From Actinotignum timonense (GTDB taxonomy: Bacteria > Actinomycetota > Actinomycetes > Actinomycetales > Actinomycetaceae): DNA of 33,755 bases. Below the pieces are notes generated by a model. That model made no database searches and was not told the DNA's origin. It saw only the letters and a program-made list of their open reading frames with translations. The position numbers and the translations under genes were made by a program. The stretch is from positions 426,300 to 460,054 of the forward strand of contig NZ_LT706966.1 of the NCBI RefSeq assembly GCF_900155575.1, given 5' to 3'. Of the stretch, positions 15,430-24,003 are shown piece by piece; the stretch's first letter is position 1, and every line of letters starts with the position of its first letter.

Positions 15430-17340
15430 TCACCGCAAGCCGTAGCGTTTGAGGTGGCGTTGAGCGCGCGCGGAGTTGTCATTCTGCAAGGCGAGCAGCT
15501 CGGCGTAGATACCTCCGGACTCGGCAAGCTCTGCCGGGCTACCCACCTCATCAATACGCCCGGCGCGCAGAGTAATAATGCGGTCCACGCTGGCAATAGT
15601 CGAGAGCCGGTGCGCAATAATAATCGAGGTGCGGTCTTTCATAAGTTCTTCCAGACCGGCCTGCACCCACCGCTCGGAGCGGGTATCCAGCGCGGAGGTT
15701 GCTTCGTCCAGCACCAAAACCGGGGCAGCTTTGAGCATGGCGCGAGCCACGGCGATGCGCTGGCGTTGCCCACCGGAAAGCTTGAGCCCGCGCTCCCCGA
15801 TGACGGTGTCATACCCCTGGGCAAAACGCCGGATAAAACGATCCGCGTGTGCGCGGGTCGCGGCATCGAGGATTTCGTCCTCAGTAGCATCCGGGCGCCC
15901 GTAAGCAATATTTTCCCGAATTGTTCCCGAGAAAAGCGCTGGGTCCTGGAAAACTACCCCGATGGCGGCCCGAACCTGCCCGAGTGGCAGACCCGCGATA
16001 TCGCTGCCGAAGAGCTCAATATGCCCGGCCCGCGGTTCGTATAGCCCCAGGAGAAGCGAGGTCAGGGTGGTTTTCCCACCCCCGGATTCTGAAACGAAAG
16101 CGACCCGCTCCCCCGGCTCGATAGCGAAACTAACATCGCGTAAAACATCCGGATCGGTGCCGTATCCAAAAGTTACGTTCTCGAAGCGAATCGCCGGTAC
16201 ATCAGGCTCAATTTCCACCACGTTCTGGTGGAGCGCGCGGGCCGTAAGTGGGCGGGCCGGTGCGGCGTCGTCGTTAGGAGTAAGGACGGCGCCGTTAGGA
16301 GTAACGGCAGTGCTGCTGGAAAGAGTCGCGCTGCCGGTCAATACGGGGCGTTGGCCGCGTTCGGTTTCGGTGAGTTCCATGACCTCGAAGTAATCGCGCG
16401 AGCCGGCGATGGCGTGCTGGGTGGTGTCCACGATCCAGCTCATGGACATGACCGGGCGGCGTGCCATCCCCACGAGCTGCACCAGGATAACCATGTCGCC
16501 CACGGAGAATTGGCCGCGTGCGGTGCGCAGGAAAATAATGGCGTAAATCGCGAAGAAAATAACGGCCATAACCATGCGGCGCAGGAAGTCCATGGTGTGC
16601 CAGTGACGGGATTGATTGGCGGTGAGGCGCTCGGCGTGTTCGTAGTGACGGGCGAAATGCGCGAGTTCGCCGCGTTCGCGGGTGAAGGATTTGACCACGC
16701 GGATCTGGCCGATTACTTCGTTGAAGCGCCCGCCGGCCACGTCGATGTCTTCGTTTTTCTGTGCTTCCAGGCCCTGCCAGCGCCGCGAGGTGAGGGCGGT
16801 CAGCCACATGTAAATCGGGAAAATAATAAGCAGGAGGAGGCAGAGCAGCGGGGAATAAATGAAGGAAATAATCAGTACGGCGATCACCGTGAGCAGCGTG
16901 GTGAAGAAGGAGTTTGCGAAGTTCTTGACGAAATTCGTGACCTCCATAATGGAGCGGTTGAGGCGCGAGGTGATGGTGCCGGTGAGTTCGCGGTCGAAAT
17001 AATCTTGCGGGAGGGTGAGGAGTTTATCGAAGTAGCGCACGGAGAGGATGGAGCGCATTTTTTGGCTCATGAGGTCGCCGGCATAGCCACCCAGCGAGTC
17101 GATGGTGGTGGAGAAAAAATCGATGGCGAGGAAGGCGCCGGCCAGCAGGATAACCCGCCGCACCGCCACATCAACGTCAAGACTGCCGCTCACGGCAGCA
17201 ACCGCGGTATCGGTGGCGGCGCCGAGCACGAAGGGAACAATGATGGTTCCGGCGGTCACGAGGATGGAGGCGAGGGCCACCGCCACGTAGTAGCGGGACA
17301 GCGCGGAGGTGAAACGAAAAATTCTTAGCAGTGCGTGCAC
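15430..17340 (-). CDS. ABC exporter half-transporter (fused membrane and ATPase domains)
   Basis: A 636-residue type IV exporter half, expected to work as a dimer. The membrane domain (about 1-325) has six helices with the typical coupling segments. A low-complexity linker (about 330-380, Ser/Thr/Ala/Pro-rich) is longer than usual. The ATPase domain (about 383-625) has Walker A SESGGGKTT (417-425), Q loop VVFQDPALF, signature LSGGQRQRIA (521-530), Walker B VLVLDEATSALD (541-552) and switch His577. The first residue of Walker A is Ser417 where Gly is usual. The start is a GTG at 17340, 97 bases after the hspR stop, so the gene may be cotranscribed with the chaperone genes. The substrate is unknown; lipid, drug or peptide export are all possible. 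Confidence 0.93.
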   Translation of the reverse strand: MHALLRIFRFTSALSRYYVAVALASILVTAGTIIVPFVLGAATDTAVAAVSGSLDVDVAVRRVILLAGAFLAIDFFSTTIDSLGGYAGDLMSQKMRSILSVRYFDKLLTLPQDYFDRELTGTITSRLNRSIMEVTNFVKNFANSFFTTLLTVIAVLIISFIYSPLLCLLLLIIFPIYMWLTALTSRRWQGLEAQKNEDIDVAGGRFNEVIGQIRVVKSFTRERGELAHFARHYEHAERLTANQSRHWHTMDFLRRMVMAVIFFAIYAIIFLRTARGQFSVGDMVILVQLVGMARRPVMSMSWIVDTTQHAIAGSRDYFEVMELTETERGQRPVLTGSATLSSSTAVTPNGAVLTPNDDAAPARPLTARALHQNVVEIEPDVPAIRFENVTFGYGTDPDVLRDVSFAIEPGERVAFVSESGGGKTTLTSLLLGLYEPRAGHIELFGSDIAGLPLGQVRAAIGVVFQDPALFSGTIRENIAYGRPDATEDEILDAATRAHADRFIRRFAQGYDTVIGERGLKLSGGQRQRIAVARAMLKAAPVLVLDEATSALDTRSERWVQAGLEELMKDRTSIIIAHRLSTIASVDRIITLRAGRIDEVGSPAELAESGGIYAELLALQNDNSARAQRHLKRYGLR

Positions 17341-17436
17341 ATAGTGACCCTAGCAGTACTGCGCGCTGTTCCCGGGGCGTTCGCGTGCCGCGCCGCGCTG
17401 GAAGTCACGGTCGCGTTCCTGGATGCGGTCGCGTTC

Positions 17437-18135
17437 CTAGGCGCGGTCACGTGCGTGGCTGCGGTCGCGGCTGCGTTCGTGGCTGTGGTCGCGGCTGGGG
17501 ACGCGCCCGTGTTCACGGTCGCGTTCGCGGTTGCGATCCCAATCCATCTGCACCGCGAGCGCGGAGAGGAGTAGATCCAGGGTGTGGGGTTGGTAGCGGG
17601 TCAGTTCGGAGCCGGGGTGGCGCGCGGCACCGGCTGCGGAACTTGCCGCCGAACTTCCGGCGGCCCCCGCGCGGGAAGGCCCGGCGCCTTCTTGTGCGCG
17701 TAGCTGTGCGAGGCGCTGCGCGGCCTGGTGGCGCAGGTACTCGCGTAGGTCTTTATGACCACGAGTAAGAACGACGTCGCCATCCGCTCCGGCAGCGAAA
17801 ATCCGGCGAGCATGGGCGCGCCGTTCGTTGGCGCGTTCCCGCTCTGCCGCGAGTTCTTGTTCCGCGTGCTGGAGGGAGCGGGTGAGCTGGTCAATGCGCT
17901 CTTGCATCTGGAGGATGCGGGCAATGCCGGCCAGGTTGATGCCATCCTCCTGGGACATGCGTTGAATTTCTTGGAGGCGTTCCACATCCTCCAGGGAGTA
18001 GCGCCGCCCGCCTCCGCGGGTGCGCCGGGCGGACACCAGCCCCAGGCGGTCATATTGGCGCAGCGTCTGGGCGTGCATGCCCGCGAGTTCGGCCGCTACT
18101 GACACCGTGAGTAACGGTGCGCGTCGATTCGCCAT
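17437..18135 (-). CDS. hspR: HspR, MerR-family heat-shock repressor with Arg/Asp-rich tail
   Basis: A 232-residue repressor. The MerR-type winged helix is at about 8-75 (LLTVSVAAELAGMHAQTLRQYDRLGL, then GGGRRYSLEDVERLQ), followed by a coiled coil (about 82-112). It is longer than typical HspR (about 150 residues) because of an Ala/Gly-rich stretch and a final run of Arg-Asp/Glu/His repeats from about 198. The reading frame closes at TAG 17437-17439 inside this repeat, yet the repeat continues in frame for 28 codons to a second TAG at 17350-17352. Two Shine-Dalgarno sequences (AAAGGAGG and GAGGAGG) precede the ATG. HspR binds HAIR sites with DnaK as corepressor in other actinobacteria; the operator is before dnaK. 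Confidence 0.93.
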   Translation of the reverse strand: MANRRAPLLTVSVAAELAGMHAQTLRQYDRLGLVSARRTRGGGRRYSLEDVERLQEIQRMSQEDGINLAGIARILQMQERIDQLTRSLQHAEQELAAERERANERRAHARRIFAAGADGDVVLTRGHKDLREYLRHQAAQRLAQLRAQEGAGPSRAGAAGSSAASSAAGAARHPGSELTRYQPHTLDLLLSALAVQMDWDRNRERDREHGRVPSRDHSHERSRDRSHARDRA

Positions 18136-18166
18136 ACCTCCTCAACCTCCTTTGTTGGGGTTCCGG

Positions 18167-18190
18167 GCCCGGCCCCGCGTGGGGCCGGGC
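18167..18190 (-). promoter_or_regulatory. GC-rich hairpin between dnaJ and hspR
   Basis: A perfect 10-base stem, GCCCGGCCCC paired with GGGGCCGGGC, around a four-base loop. On the minus strand (the coding sense here) no T run follows, so I read it as an attenuator or mRNA processing or stability element that could set the chaperone-to-repressor ratio. On the plus strand GGGTTTTTCG follows about eight bases later, so antisense termination is also possible. Confidence 0.45.
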
Positions 18191-18278
18191 TAGCCGGGTT
18201 TTTCGTTCCTCGTGTCGCTTCGTTAGAGCTTCGCGCTAGCTTGGTTATCCGTTCGCATGAGCTTCGCTAGCACTTCGC

Positions 18279-19295
18279 CTAGACCTTGGCCATGCGGATG
18301 AAATCCGCGCGCGGATCGGCATCGCCTGTGGCTTTGGCGAAGAGTTCCACGGTTTTGCGGGCATCATCCGACAGCCGGGTGGGAACCACGACCTTGAGAC
18401 GCACGTACATATCCCCGGCCGTACCCTTGGCCGTGAGACCCTTGCCGCGCACCCGCAGAATTTTATCCGTGGAGGAACCGGCCGGGATTTTCACCCGGAC
18501 GGTGTGCCCTGCCAGCGTTGGTACTTCTACGGTAGCCCCGAGAGCGGCTTCCGGGAAGGACACCGGGACATTGACGTAAACATCCTTGCCCTGCACCTCG
18601 AAAACCGGGTGGGGCTCCACGTGGACGGTGACGATAATATCGCCAGCCGGCCCGCCGTTGAGGCCCGGATGCCCCTTCCCGGCGATCCGAATTTTCTGGC
18701 CGTCACTCACGCCGGCCGGGACTTTCGCGGTCACGGACTTGCCGGAGGCGGTTTGGATTTTCACGGTGGCCCCGTCCACAGCCTGGCGGAGCGGGAGCGA
18801 GACCGTGGCGGTCATATCCGCACCCTTCTGGGCCCGGCGCTGGGAGCCGAATCCGGCGAAACCTCCACCTCCCTGTCCGCCCCCGAAAAGTCCGCCTAGC
18901 ACGTCCTCGAAGTTACCGCTGAAGCCGCCTGCGCGGGTGCCGCCCGTGGAGGATGAGGCGTGGTAGGTTCCGCCGCGGCCGCCGGAGAACATGGAGAAGA
19001 TGTCCTCAAAACCACCGCTGCCTTGCCCACCGGCCCGGAAGCGGGGCCCGCCGGCCCCGAGCGCCCGGATCGCATCGTATTGTTTGCGATCCTCCGGGTT
19101 GGAGAGAACCTGGTAGGCCTCCCCCACCCTCTTGAACTTTTCTTCGGCGTCCTTCGAGCCGCCATTCCGATCGGGGTGGTAACGGCGGGATAGCTTCCGG
19201 TAGGCCTTTTTAATATCCTCCTGGGTGGCGTCTTTTTTCACGCCGAGTTCCTGGTAGAAATCCTTATCGAGCCAATCTTGGCTTGCCCCTGCCAT
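18279..19295 (-). CDS. dnaJ: DnaJ-type cochaperone without zinc finger (class B)
   Basis: A 338-residue Hsp40. The J domain (about 11-78) has the His40-Pro41-Asp42 motif that stimulates DnaK ATPase. A Gly/Phe-rich stretch (about 80-150, including FEDIFSMFSGG, FEDVLGGLFGGG and GGFAGFGSQRR) leads straight to two C-terminal peptide-binding domains (about 158-330). The four CxxCxGxG repeats of classical DnaJ are absent; only a PAGVSDGQKIRIAGKGHPG-type continuation is present, making it class B (CbpA-like). The ATG follows GGGGAGGTGAGC. It lies between grpE (55 bases away) and hspR, the position occupied by dnaJ1 in related operons, so it is presumably the cognate DnaK partner. Confidence 0.93.
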   Translation of the reverse strand: MAGASQDWLDKDFYQELGVKKDATQEDIKKAYRKLSRRYHPDRNGGSKDAEEKFKRVGEAYQVLSNPEDRKQYDAIRALGAGGPRFRAGGQGSGGFEDIFSMFSGGRGGTYHASSSTGGTRAGGFSGNFEDVLGGLFGGGQGGGGFAGFGSQRRAQKGADMTATVSLPLRQAVDGATVKIQTASGKSVTAKVPAGVSDGQKIRIAGKGHPGLNGGPAGDIIVTVHVEPHPVFEVQGKDVYVNVPVSFPEAALGATVEVPTLAGHTVRVKIPAGSSTDKILRVRGKGLTAKGTAGDMYVRLKVVVPTRLSDDARKTVELFAKATGDADPRADFIRMAKV

Positions 19296-19350
19296 ATGCT
19301 CACCTCCCCTTTCTTATCCTGCTGTGTGTATTGCGTGAAGCCTGCCCCCA

Positions 19351-20100
19351 CTATTCCGGTGAGACCACTCCCACCCGGGCCGGGCGGAGAACCTTATCCG
19401 CCACGGTGTATCCGGGTTGGATAAGCGTCTCAATAGTTTGAGCGGTGGCTTCCGCCGAGGATCGATTCATGAGTGCCTCGTGGTACTCCGGATCGAACTC
19501 ATCACCAACCGCACCGAAACGCGCCACCTTGAAGGTGGAGAAGAGAATCTGCTCCACCTTCTCCGCGATCAAGCCAGTGGGGCCTTCCAGGTCCCCGTGC
19601 TGGCGAGCCAGCTCCACATCATCAAGAACCGGAAGCAAGGCCTCAATCACCTTGAGAGTGCCCGAATCGCGGTGCGCTCCGGCTTCCTGCTTGGAGCGGC
19701 GCACGTAATTCGTGTACTCCGTTTCGGTGTTGTACAGCGATGCCTGGGCGCGTTTGAGCTGATCCTCCAGGGTGCTGATGGTCGCCATTGCTTCGCTGAG
19801 CGGATCGGCCGCGACGGCCTCCGTATCGCCTGCGCCGGCCTCAGCACCGGAAGCTTCAGTATCGGATTCGTGAGTATCCGATGCCTGGGCAGCGCCAGCC
19901 GCGCCAGCTTCTCCAGCGTCAGCCGCGCCCACCTCGGGTTCCTGAGCCGTGCCCGTGCCAGATTCACCCGCATTTGCCGGCGAGGCCGCGGCGGTAGCTG
20001 CGTCGTCGTTCCCAGAAACAGCGCCCGCACCGGAACCGCCCGCGCCGTTACCGGCACCCGCGCTTTCCGGGCCGTTGCGCTTCAGATCGTCCTCACTCAT
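19351..20100 (-). CDS. grpE: GrpE nucleotide exchange factor
   Basis: A 249-residue DnaK exchange factor. A long Ala/Gly/Asp/Glu-rich disordered N-terminus (about 1-95) precedes the coiled coil (about 98-140, ATISTLEDQLKRAQASLYNTETEYTNYV), and then the GrpE beta-wing region with ALLPVLDDVELARQHGD, ARFGAVGDEFDPEYHEALM and the terminal KVLRPARVGVVSPE. The N-terminal extension is longer than in E. coli GrpE, but such tails are common in high-GC Gram-positives. The ATG overlaps the dnaK stop by one base (TAATG), which points to translational coupling and equal expression. Confidence 0.95.
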   Translation of the reverse strand: MSEDDLKRNGPESAGAGNGAGGSGAGAVSGNDDAATAAASPANAGESGTGTAQEPEVGAADAGEAGAAGAAQASDTHESDTEASGAEAGAGDTEAVAADPLSEAMATISTLEDQLKRAQASLYNTETEYTNYVRRSKQEAGAHRDSGTLKVIEALLPVLDDVELARQHGDLEGPTGLIAEKVEQILFSTFKVARFGAVGDEFDPEYHEALMNRSSAEATAQTIETLIQPGYTVADKVLRPARVGVVSPE

Positions 20101-21977
20101 TACTTATTCTCCTCATCGTCCACGACTTCGGCGTCGACGATATTGTCGTCAGAAGAACCGGACGCACCGGAACCACCCGCGGCACCGGACGCATTCGCGC
20201 CGCCATTCTGCTCAGCAGCCTGGGCCTGCGCGTAAATTTCCTGCCCGATCTTCTGCGATTTCTCGTTGAGTTCGGCCAGGGCGCTCTTGACATCCTCCAC
20301 GTTGCCGGTGCCCTTGAGGGTTTCGCGCACCTTGGCGATGGCCTCCTCCACTTCGGTGACGGTGGCATCGGTGAGCTTGTCCTTATTGTCCTTGATCAGG
20401 CGCTCAATGGAGTACGCGGTCTGCTCCGCCTGGTTGCGGGTATCGGTTTCTTCCTTGGCCTTGGCATCTTCCGCGGCGTGCTCCTCAGCTTCCTTGACCA
20501 TGCGGTTGATTTCCTCTTCGGATAGGGCCGAACCGCCGGTAATGGTCATGGACTGTTCCTTGCCGGTGGACTTATCACGCGCGGACACATGCACGATGCC
20601 GTTGGCATCGATATCGAAAGTCACCTCAATCTGCGGCACCCCGGACGGAGCCGGCGCGATCCCGGTCAGATCGAAGGTGCCCAGCGGCTTGTTATCGCGC
20701 GTGAACTCACGTTCACCCTGGAACACCTGGATGGATACCGAAGGCTGGTTATCTTCCGCGGTGGAGAAGGTTTCCGAATGCTTGGTGGGAATAGCGGTAT
20801 TGCGCTGGATGAGCTTGGTCATCACGCCGCCCTTGGTTTCAATACCGAGGGAGAGCGGGGTGACGTCGATAAGCAAAACATCCTTGCGGTCCCCGGTAAT
20901 CACACCGGATTGCAGCGCCGCACCCACGGCCACGACCTCATCAGGATTGACACCCTTATTGGGTTCGCGCCCGTTGGTGAGCTCCTTGACCACTTCGGTC
21001 ACAGCCGGCATACGGGTGGATCCACCCACCAGCACCACGTGATCAATATCGGAAATCTGGATGCCCGCATCGCGAATCACGTTCATGAACGGGGTCTTGG
21101 TGCGATCCAGCAGATCCTTGGTCATATCCTCAAACTTGGCGCGGCTGAGGGTTTCGTCCACGTGGATCGGCCCGGATTCGCTCATGGAAATATAGGGCAG
21201 CGAAATCTGGGTGGAGGTCGCGGCAGACAGCTCAATCTTCGCCTTTTCCGCGGCTTCCTTGAGGCGCTGCAGCGCGATCTTATCCTTGGACAGATCCACA
21301 CCGGAGGCGTTCTTCACCTGGTCAACCAGCCAGTTGACGATGCGCTGATCCCAATCATCCCCACCGAGCTTGTTATCCCCGGAGGTGGCCTTCACCTGGA
21401 TGAAGGAGAAATCATCCTCATCCTTGCCCACTTCCAGGAGGGAAACATCAAAGGTGCCACCGCCCAGGTCGAAGACCAGAATCGTTTCATCTTCCTTACC
21501 CTTTTCCAGGCCGTAGGCCAGCGCCGCGGCCGTGGGTTCGTTGACGATACGCTGCACATTCAGACCGGCGATGGTGCCGGCATCCTTGGTGGCCTGGCGC
21601 TGTGCGTCATTGAAGTAGGCCGGCACGGTGATAACCGCATCGGTGACGGTATCGCCCAGGTAGGCTTCCGCATCCTTCTTCAGCTTCTGGAGAATAAACG
21701 CGGAAATCTGCTGCGCGTTGTAATCCTTACCGTCAATATCAACCTTCCAGTCATCGCCCATATGGCGCTTGACGGAAGAAATCGTGCGATCAACATTGGT
21801 GACAGCCTGGCGCTTGGCCACTTCACCCACGAGCACTTCTCCGCTCTTAGAGAAGCCCACGACGGACGGGGTGGTGCGCGCACCTTCCGCATTCGCGATC
21901 ACCGTGGGTTCCCCGCCTTCGAGGACGGCCACCACGGAGTTGGTTGTTCCCAAGTCAATACCTACTGCACGTGCCAT
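20100..21977 (-). CDS. dnaK: Chaperone DnaK (Hsp70)
   Basis: A 625-residue Hsp70. The nucleotide-binding domain opens with [21 protein letters not shown]-type sequence, includes [17 protein letters not shown] and [11 protein letters not shown], and ends near 365; the linker [14 protein letters not shown] leads to the substrate-binding domain and helical lid; the tail [15 protein letters not shown] is the usual acidic end. I chose the ATG at 21977, preceded by GAAGGAGC, because the frame is open for another 45 codons upstream to a GTG that lies inside the HspR operator. DnaK folds unfolded proteins with DnaJ and GrpE and, in actinobacteria, acts as HspR corepressor. A 125-base leader separates the operator from the start codon. 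Confidence 0.97.
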   Translation of the reverse strand: MARAVGIDLGTTNSVVAVLEGGEPTVIANAEGARTTPSVVGFSKSGEVLVGEVAKRQAVTNVDRTISSVKRHMGDDWKVDIDGKDYNAQQISAFILQKLKKDAEAYLGDTVTDAVITVPAYFNDAQRQATKDAGTIAGLNVQRIVNEPTAAALAYGLEKGKEDETILVFDLGGGTFDVSLLEVGKDEDDFSFIQVKATSGDNKLGGDDWDQRIVNWLVDQVKNASGVDLSKDKIALQRLKEAAEKAKIELSAATSTQISLPYISMSESGPIHVDETLSRAKFEDMTKDLLDRTKTPFMNVIRDAGIQISDIDHVVLVGGSTRMPAVTEVVKELTNGREPNKGVNPDEVVAVGAALQSGVITGDRKDVLLIDVTPLSLGIETKGGVMTKLIQRNTAIPTKHSETFSTAEDNQPSVSIQVFQGEREFTRDNKPLGTFDLTGIAPAPSGVPQIEVTFDIDANGIVHVSARDKSTGKEQSMTITGGSALSEEEINRMVKEAEEHAAEDAKAKEETDTRNQAEQTAYSIERLIKDNKDKLTDATVTEVEEAIAKVRETLKGTGNVEDVKSALAELNEKSQKIGQEIYAQAQAAEQNGGANASGAAGGSGASGSSDDNIVDAEVVDDEENK

Positions 21978-22101
21978 GATTGCTCCTTCTGCATTCGTGC
22001 CGCAGATCCGCACGCCGGCGGTACCGGCCGCGGACCCTTCGACAAAGTTTCCTTCCAAGTCTGAACGATCCGAGAACCTATGTCCAATCGGCTCGCCCTT
22101 T

Positions 22102-22122
22102 CTTGAGTCCACCTAACTCAAC
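22102..22122 (-). promoter_or_regulatory. HAIR operator (HspR binding site) upstream of dnaK
   Basis: CTTGAGT-N7-ACTCAAC on the plus strand matches the established HAIR consensus (CTTGAGT-N7-ACTCAAG) at all but the last base. It lies 125 bases before the dnaK start. Repression by HspR of the whole dnaK-grpE-dnaJ-hspR operon follows from the family. I could not place the -35 and -10 boxes with confidence. Confidence 0.92.
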
Positions 22123-22256
22123 CTTAGGGGCGTGGTTTTTATTCCCGCCCACTTTTCGCGAGCTACGTCACGTCCTTGCGCACCCTCTTTTTTCGGTACG
22201 ACGACGCCGCTGCGCCATCCCGGAATCCGGCTGGCCACGCCAGGTAGACTTGCACC

Positions 22257-23189
22257 ATGACTCTGAGCATCGGTGTGGATGTTGGCGGCACGAAGGTGGC
22301 CGCCGGCGTCGTCAATGAACAAGGTGAAATTTTGCAGCGGGTCCGGCGCCCCACGCCGCGCCAGGATTCCGAGGCCTTTATCGCAACTATCGCCGCCTGC
22401 GTCAATGACCTCAAATCCTCGGGGGCTACCACCGTTGGAATCGGGCAGGCCGGCTATATCGCCGCGGATCGCGATACGTTGATCTACGGCACGAATGTGC
22501 CCCTACAGAACGGACGGCTCGGTTCACGTATCGCTGAGCTCACCGGCATGCCCGTCGTCGTTGAAAATGACGCCAACGCTGCCGCCTGGGCCGAATACCG
22601 TTTCGGTGCCGCCGCTGATGCGGAATCTGCCGTTGTGGTAACACTCGGCACCGGGCTGGGCGGCGGCATCATCATGAACGGGAATCTGCTACGCGGCGCT
22701 TTCGGTTTCGGCGCGGAAATCGGCCATATCCACATGGTTCCGAACGGGCCGCTGTGCGGGTGTGGATCGCGCGGCTGCTGGGAAGTGATGGGCTCGGGTA
22801 GTGCACTGGTGCGTTTCGCCACCGAACGGGCCGCGAATTACCCGAGCGGAGCCGCTCGCATCCTGGAATTGGGCGAAGGGCGCGTGACCGGCCCGGCCGT
22901 GACCGCGGCCGCCCAGGAAGGCGATGAGATGGCCCTCGATGTTTTCAATGAGCTCGCTCATTGGAACGCCATCGGTTTGGCGGATATGGCCACCATTTTC
23001 GATCCGGAAATCTTCGTGATTGCCGGCGGGGTAAGCGAGGCCGGTTCGCTCGTGCTTGATCCGCTGGTACGCGAATTCCCCGAAGTTCTCCCCGTGGCGA
23101 AATACCGGACGCTGCCGGAGATTCGCCTCGCGCGGCTCGGGAACGACGCCGGGATTATTGGCGCCGCGGATCTGTCCACGATTGAGTAA
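22257..23189 (+). CDS. ROK-family sugar kinase, probable glucokinase
   Basis: A 310-residue cytoplasmic kinase of the ROK family. The phosphate-binding loop is DVGGTKVAAG (Asp8 to Gly17), the catalytic base is Asp105 in VVENDANAAAWAEY, and VVTLGTGLGGGI (about 127-138) is the second phosphate motif. The ROK zinc site is His157 with CGCGSRGCWE (Cys167, Cys169, Cys174). The lack of an N-terminal helix-turn-helix means it is an enzyme, not a ROK repressor. Glucokinase is the commonest role; N-acetylmannosamine or fructose kinase cannot be excluded. It is divergent from dnaK, with a hairpin terminator downstream, so it is probably monocistronic. It could feed glucose released by the GH13 enzyme into glycolysis, which is inference. 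Confidence 0.9.
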   Translation: MTLSIGVDVGGTKVAAGVVNEQGEILQRVRRPTPRQDSEAFIATIAACVNDLKSSGATTVGIGQAGYIAADRDTLIYGTNVPLQNGRLGSRIAELTGMPVVVENDANAAAWAEYRFGAAADAESAVVVTLGTGLGGGIIMNGNLLRGAFGFGAEIGHIHMVPNGPLCGCGSRGCWEVMGSGSALVRFATERAANYPSGAARILELGEGRVTGPAVTAAAQEGDEMALDVFNELAHWNAIGLADMATIFDPEIFVIAGGVSEAGSLVLDPLVREFPEVLPVAKYRTLPEIRLARLGNDAGIIGAADLSTIE

Positions 23190-23298
23190 CGTGGCTGGCT
23201 AGCCAACGTGCGTGAGCTGTGCGCCGGTCGATTTGGCGCGCATAGAGCCGCCAGCAACCGCGTGAGCTGCGCGCCCCGCGAACACTAACACCATCCAG

Positions 23299-23358
23299 GC
23301 TGCGCGCCGGAATACGCTTCCCAGTTTCCACCGCTAGCGAGCATTTCCGGCGCGCAGC
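23299..23358 (+). terminator. Long-loop hairpin after the ROK kinase gene
   Basis: GCTGCGCGCCGGAA (23299-23312) and TTCCGGCGCGCAGC (23345-23358) are perfect 14-base inverted repeats with a 32-base loop, followed by TGATTTTTGTTTC. The T run after a GC stem suggests a rho-independent terminator, though the loop is unusually long. Confidence 0.55.
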
Positions 23359-23413
23359 TGATTTTTGTTTCGAGGGCGGTTTTTCTGTCATAGGCCACCT
23401 TTAGGATGAGCCT

Positions 23414-23923
23414 ATGAATGAAAACATAACTACTGGCGCGTCCGCCACCGCGCGCGCCGCTGAACAAAGTGCCGCGGATTACCGCACCATTACGGAAGTT
23501 TCTGATTACCGGCAGGCCGAACGCCTGGTAGATGCGCTCTCGGATGCCGGGTTCCCGGTAGAAAATGTGCGTATCGTCGGCGTGAATCTGGAAAGCGTGG
23601 AGCAGGTGACCGGGCGCCTGACCACCGGGAAGGCCGCGCTCTACGGCGCGGCGGGCGGAGCCTCCTGGGGCCTCTTCTTCTCCTTCTTCTTTATCCTTTT
23701 CGCGCCGGCCGTGGTGCTCTGGCAGGTGCTCCTCTTCGGGCTCGCCTGCGGGGCGGTGCTCGGTGCCATTATGGGTGCGATCTCGCACGGGTTTACCGGT
23801 GGGCGGCGTGATTTCGCTTCGGTGCGGGCCACCACCGCCAATTCATATGAGGTGCAGGTGCGTAGAGCCTTCGTCAATGAAGCTTATGCAACTTTGGCGC
23901 AGGCCGGGTATTCGGTGAGCTAA
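23414..23923 (+). CDS. General stress protein 17M-like membrane protein
   Basis: A 169-residue protein with an N-terminal domain (about 21-65: YRTITEVSDYRQAERLVDAL, then GFPVENVRIVGVNLES) of the YflT/general stress protein 17M type, two membrane segments (about 80-100 and 104-126) joined by a short loop, and a C-terminal soluble part with a beta-alpha pattern similar to the first. The two ends resemble each other, so the membrane hairpin probably interrupts a ferredoxin-like fold. The family is annotated for stress induction in Bacillus but its biochemical role is unknown. It lies between a ROK kinase and a GalT-like gene, on the same strand but without tight coupling. Confidence 0.8.
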   Translation: MNENITTGASATARAAEQSAADYRTITEVSDYRQAERLVDALSDAGFPVENVRIVGVNLESVEQVTGRLTTGKAALYGAAGGASWGLFFSFFFILFAPAVVLWQVLLFGLACGAVLGAIMGAISHGFTGGRRDFASVRATTANSYEVQVRRAFVNEAYATLAQAGYSVS

Positions 23924-23947
23924 GAATTCAGCTTCACCGTGCTCGCA

Positions 23948-23985
23948 GCGGAGCTACCCACTACTATGGTGGGTGGCTCTGCCGC
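23948..23985 (+). promoter_or_regulatory. Hairpin between the stress protein and DUF4921 genes
   Basis: AGCTACCCAC (23952-23961) pairs with GTGGGTGGCT (23969-23978) with one wobble, around TACTATG; outer GCGG and CCGC extend it after a bulge. It ends 18 bases before the next start codon. No T run follows, so a terminator, attenuator or 5' leader structure are all possible. Confidence 0.45.
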
Positions 23986-24003
23986 CGAACGTGAGGGGAA
24001 CTT

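Noticed and set aside
16228-17328. 366-codon plus-strand frame opposite the ABC exporter
   Set aside because: The sequence is Gly/His/Glu-rich shadow coding without family features.
20589-22064. 491-codon plus-strand frame opposite dnaK
   Set aside because: Antisense open frames opposite dnaK are a known artefact of its codon use; there is no independent start signal or motif.
21978-22112. N-terminal extension of DnaK from a GTG at 22112
   Set aside because: The GTG lies inside the HAIR operator, the extension has no Hsp70 similarity, and the internal ATG has a good ribosome binding site and the canonical [10 protein letters not shown] start.
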